From Promethearchaeota archaeon (lineage in GTDB: Archaea > Asgardarchaeota > Lokiarchaeia > Sigyniarchaeales > SOKP01): DNA of 64,000 bases. Numbering within the stretch: position 1 is the first letter of the stretch; every line of letters begins with the position of its first letter. Below are positions 61,217-64,000 of this stretch, piece after piece. The stretch is from the NCBI GenBank assembly GCA_019058365.1, contig JAHPZE010000002.1:266991-330990 (forward strand), in the 5' to 3' direction. Made by a program: the position numbers and the translations under genes. The notes under the pieces are model-generated. The model made no database searches and was not told the DNA's origin. It saw only the letters and a program-made list of their open reading frames with translations.

Positions 61217-62353
61217 CTAATTTTTAATTTTAGATAATTTAGTGAATAATTCCTCTTCCCTTGAAAGAATATATAGGGCAATATTATGCAATTCATCAAT
61301 ATCAATATGGTTTAAGCAATCATCTTTATATTCATTCCCCGCTTTCTTCAAGGTTTCTGCTATTAGAGTCCAATTTTGAGCAGAATCACTTATTATGGGG
61401 ATAGTTTCTTCAAGAATACTGAATTCATCGGAATTCCATGTCTTAGGTCCTTCCCTAAGCTCAGGATGGGCTAATAATTCTTCTAAGAAATCCCTATAAA
61501 GCTTTCGGAATGCTCCTCCCCCTGTGCCCCATGTTTCGATGTATCCATAAATAAGTTCAAACATAAATCGCGCTAAGGATATATCAGTTCCTTTAGAGTT
61601 TTTTATTCTTTTATTTAATAAATCTCCCCATTTAAGTATAGAATTGGCAAAGCCCTTCAAACCTTGGATGCCATTATAGTTCATTGAAGGGCGAAGCATA
61701 TTATTCACAACTTTTTGAATAGCTAACTTAACTCCTGCTGCTAATGGTGGATGTTTCCCATCGGGACGACGTGTCATCGAAAACTGAATATTGCTCGGAT
61801 GCATGAATTTTGGTCCATAGGTCGAATTCCTCGCTGTTTTAAGGATAGAAATAGGTACTTCTTGAAAGCCCTCAAATTCAGTATCTCCTATATAGGCTAC
61901 TCCTTTTTCCTCCTCATATCCACCTAAGGTTACTGCATGACCTCCAAAATGAGCTTGGTCAAATTCTTCATCGAAACTTTCGTAAGGCATGTATGCAATA
62001 TCAACTCTTAAAATTAATGGAATATCTTGGTCTAAAATCTTCTTAGATTCCTCCCAAGCTTTATCCATATTAGTGAAAGATTGCTTCCTAAGTATAATAC
62101 CTAATAATCGACATGCTAGGCTATTAGGTTCAATAATGCCTTGCTTTCCTCCTAAGAAGAAAGGGATGTTTGAATCAGGTATAAATGAGATTTGACCAGT
62201 AGTATCAAAAAAACCAAACCCCATTGTACCATCTAAACCAAATGCCATAGCCTCAGACATCGGAAATCCATAATACTCGAATAAATCCCTAAGTGAAGAT
62301 GACTCGCAGTGATAACCAATTCTATGTATAAAATTCTTAACTATATGTTTCAT
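61217..62353 (-). CDS. BtrH-like acyl-transfer protein (BtrH_N plus DUF4872)
   Basis: A 378-aa protein. The N-terminus HCESSSLRDLFEYYGFPMSEAMAFGL is the BtrH_N pattern, in which a Cys-Ser pair and a later His-containing AHFGGHAVTLGGYEEE are in cysteine-protease-like positions. The C-terminal ~190 residues match the companion DUF4872 helical domain. BtrH in butirosin biosynthesis transfers an acyl chain from a carrier protein to an aminoglycoside. Relatives occur in many natural-product clusters. Its start overlaps the stop of the PadR gene by four bases. The substrate here is unknown. Confidence 0.85.
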   Translation of the reverse strand: MKHIVKNFIHRIGYHCESSSLRDLFEYYGFPMSEAMAFGLDGTMGFGFFDTTGQISFIPDSNIPFFLGGKQGIIEPNSLACRLLGIILRKQSFTNMDKAWEESKKILDQDIPLILRVDIAYMPYESFDEEFDQAHFGGHAVTLGGYEEEKGVAYIGDTEFEGFQEVPISILKTARNSTYGPKFMHPSNIQFSMTRRPDGKHPPLAAGVKLAIQKVVNNMLRPSMNYNGIQGLKGFANSILKWGDLLNKRIKNSKGTDISLARFMFELIYGYIETWGTGGGAFRKLYRDFLEELLAHPELREGPKTWNSDEFSILEETIPIISDSAQNWTLIAETLKKAGNEYKDDCLNHIDIDELHNIALYILSREEELFTKLSKIKN

Positions 62354-62979
62354 TTTTCCTCAACTTTATTTGGGTTATAATTACTAGGATCAATTTGATT
62401 CCGAACTCTTTTGATCTCCTCTAAAACTTTCTTTAAAAATTCTTCATCAGCTTCAAGGATTTTAATAGGGTGTATAAAGAGCCCTGTTACATTGATTGGC
62501 ATTTTTGAGAAATTGGATAACATTTCCTTTAACATAAATTTTAATCCCCTTCTGTGTTTCCTTACAATTTCTAAAGAATGGTTAAATACTTCAATTTGCT
62601 CTTCGGGACTCAGAATTGGAAACATTGAAAAAGCAACATAGAAGTCTTCATCATTTTTTCCTGTATAATTATATAAAACCTCGTAAACTTTAGTCCTCAA
62701 GACTTCATATCCATAATGCTTGATCTTATAGATTTTTCGAGTCCTACCATCTATTTCTTCTTCATAACTCTCTACTAATTCATCATTTTCTAGCCTTTCT
62801 AAAGTTCTATAAATTGTTGAAAATGAAAAATCAACTCCTATGTTCGTCCAATCCCGCATTCCTCTCTCTTCAATCCTTTTATTGATATCATACGCATGGC
62901 AACCACCTTCATGCATTTTCTCGTTAATTAAGCCCAATAAGACAAAAGCTCGATGTTTTAAGGTATAATCTTCAGTCAA
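62350..62979 (-). CDS. PadR-family transcriptional regulator
   Basis: A 209-aa protein with the PadR winged helix (HRAFVLLGLINEKMHEGGCHAYDINKRIEERGMRDWTNIGVDFSFSTIYRTLERLENDELVESYEEEIDGRTRKIYKIKHYGYEVL) and a C-terminal helical dimerisation domain. PadR proteins often repress export or detoxification genes and release on ligand binding. It is the first gene of the leftward BtrH-UvrA-like cluster and most likely its regulator. The start here is a TTG at 62979 with only weak ribosome-binding support. Upstream 62980-63180 is AT-rich, with no clear palindrome recognised. Confidence 0.85.
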   Translation of the reverse strand: MTEDYTLKHRAFVLLGLINEKMHEGGCHAYDINKRIEERGMRDWTNIGVDFSFSTIYRTLERLENDELVESYEEEIDGRTRKIYKIKHYGYEVLRTKVYEVLYNYTGKNDEDFYVAFSMFPILSPEEQIEVFNHSLEIVRKHRRGLKFMLKEMLSNFSKMPINVTGLFIHPIKILEADEEFLKKVLEEIKRVRNQIDPSNYNPNKVEEK

Positions 62980-63195
62980 GATTAATCAGTATTATTTGCA
63001 TTTTTAAATAATTGACAATATCACTGATATGAAAAATAGGAAAATTTCACATATAAATACTTGCAAAAAATAAAAAATGACAATATGTAAAAAAATATGA
63101 AAACTTGATATTGAAGGATGAAAATCCTTACTAAAGATGAATTATAATTATTTAATTAGTTATAATTTATCAAAACAATTTTGGGTGTCAAATAT

Positions 63196-63528
63196 ATGGA
63201 TATGAAGGAAATTATAAAAAATTGTCAATTAACTGAGCAAGAAATGAAGGAATTTTTACGATTAACAAAAGATATAAACCATAAAGAAGATCATCGTCGT
63301 GCTTATAGAACTATGATGAATCAAACGAGGAGAGAATTGCTAAAATTCATTGGAACCAATAAAAAATCATCTGAACAAATAATAAACAACTTTCTTGAAA
63401 TAAAAGATCAAATAAAATATCACTTATCAATGTTAGAGCAATTATTTTACATCATGAACACAGAAAGTGGTTGGAAAGCAACCCCAAGAGGAATTGGGTT
63501 TTTAAATAATGCAATAATGGGAGATTGA
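63196..63528 (+). CDS. Winged-helix protein (ArsR-like)
   Basis: A 110-aa protein. MNQTRRELLKFIGTNKKSSEQIINNFLEIKDQIKYHLSMLEQLFYI is a winged-helix pattern, and GWKATPRGIGFLNNA is the wing end. It may sense metal or act as a regulator, but no Cys ligand is seen. The frame opens at a TTG at 63181. GGGTGT at 63183-63188 is well placed for the ATG at 63196, which is used. It is divergent from the PadR gene. Confidence 0.7.
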   Translation: MDMKEIIKNCQLTEQEMKEFLRLTKDINHKEDHRRAYRTMMNQTRRELLKFIGTNKKSSEQIINNFLEIKDQIKYHLSMLEQLFYIMNTESGWKATPRGIGFLNNAIMGD

Positions 63529-63550
63529 GTTTTAAAGGAGTTTTTCTTAT

Positions 63551-63900
63551 TTACTCCGCTTTTTCTACGTGGTTAAAATATTTTATGGGTCCTTTCTCAT
63601 TTTTCTTATGGAATTGCCCACCATATAGCTCAAACTCAGGAGCTCACTGAACTCATCTATAACCAGATTGAGAGTACCAATTTTCAAATGTTTTAAAAAT
63701 CTTAGGAAGTTTTGATAAAGGGGTTTCGACCACAGCATATATTTGAGCGGATACATTCCATATTATCATCCCTTCTGGAATATCTCCCTCACTTTCTATT
63801 TCAACTACCGCCAAATATTCCAGTTCATTTTTTTCCATATCAAAATTCCACATTATACCATTAGAATTTGCTAAACCCCATTCTTCTATATGGCTTAAAG
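63551..63900 (-). pseudogene. Effector-binding (GyrI/AraC-type) domain gene broken by two in-frame TGA codons
   Basis: The frame GIMWNFDMEKNELEYLAVVE... IPEGMIIWNVSAQIYAVVE... WYSQSGYR is the C-terminal effector-binding domain typical of YdeE/GyrI proteins. It is halted by a TGA at SGYR, then VQ, another TGA, and continues in the same frame as APEFELYGGQFHKKNEKGP and ends normally at 63551. FELYGGQF is the expected end of this domain. Upstream, the frame continues before the first ATG (63853) through ASLSHIEEWGLANSNGI to ~63900, without a clear start. Two CGA-to-TGA changes would explain the stops. It therefore looks like a decaying gene. Confidence 0.65.
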
Positions 63901-64000
63901 AGGCCTTTTTTTTTTTAATTTCAAGAGTAAATATAATAAAAATAAAGACAGTACCAAAGGATTTTAAAGTCTAAATCCCTTTAACTTGAATTAAATCTTA

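Overview
The window is AT-rich and gene-dense, and reads as part of a chromosome of an Asgard archaeon of the Lokiarchaeia type (Promethearchaeota). The main evidence is an actin-family gene at 44888-46033 with the DNGTG nucleotide-binding motif and full-length actin similarity. It is supported by archaeal promoters (TATA-like boxes, mixed leaderless and GGTGAT-led genes), a CxC thioredoxin-like/beta-grasp cassette, a Ras-like GTPase with an unusual G3 motif, a GG-terminal ubiquitin/MoaD-like protein, TrmB-type regulators and a four-module UvrA-like protein. No rRNA, tRNA, CRISPR array or insertion sequence was recognised.

Layout. 1-5.3 kb: a CoA-transferase (cut by the window edge), a small charged protein, a TatD-type hydrolase, a mannonate dehydratase plus SDR pair for hexuronate breakdown, and thymidylate synthase. 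5.5-14.3 kb: a Lys/Gly-rich small protein, a MoaD-like protein, two related CTP-dependent lipid-kinase-like membrane proteins, Maf, a DUF1028 protein, a RimK-like ligase, and a two-gene unit of an unknown protein and a GTPase. 14.3-20.2 kb: a leftward condensin operon running degenerate AAA protein > SMC > ScpA > ScpB. 20.5-22.9 kb: a DUF3795 protein and a divergent ArsR/ACR3 arsenite pair.

22.9-32.7 kb is a zone of duplication and decay. A three-gene cassette (CxC protein, beta-grasp-like protein, ~33-aa peptide) is present twice, the second time with only the tail of its first gene. A CDF-transporter/HD-hydrolase pair is also present twice with reciprocal losses, and an ABC-ATPase 5' relic lies nearby. 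An intact ABC exporter (ATPase plus FtsX-type permease) and a winged-helix regulator sit inside this zone. 32.8-38.6 kb: a ChlI/ChlD-fused chelatase motor and CobN-like large subunit.

38.6-44.6 kb: four small methyltransferases, two AbrB-like double-domain proteins and two TrmB-like regulators, one carrying a possible roadblock-like N-terminal domain. The actin gene follows. Its reading frame continues 48 codons upstream of the first ATG to an ATT codon behind a strong Shine-Dalgarno sequence. An inverted repeat TTGTC-N10-GACAA lies just upstream of the actin TATA box, and the same architecture and placement occur at the TrmB-like gene at 38.6 kb. 46-51.4 kb: a CpXC zinc protein, a large SIR2-TPR protein, a VOC protein, and a divergent Fur/peroxiredoxin pair with two palindromes between them.

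51.4-63 kb is one long leftward cluster: PadR regulator > BtrH-like protein > DUF3795 protein > small ORF > methyltransferase > UvrA-like protein > fused four-ATPase UvrA-like protein > terpenoid-cyclase-fold protein. The PadR/BtrH/methyltransferase context and the absence of uvrB or uvrC suggest, as an inference, small-molecule resistance or natural-product handling more than excision repair. The right edge holds a winged-helix gene and an effector-binding-domain gene broken by two in-frame TGA codons.
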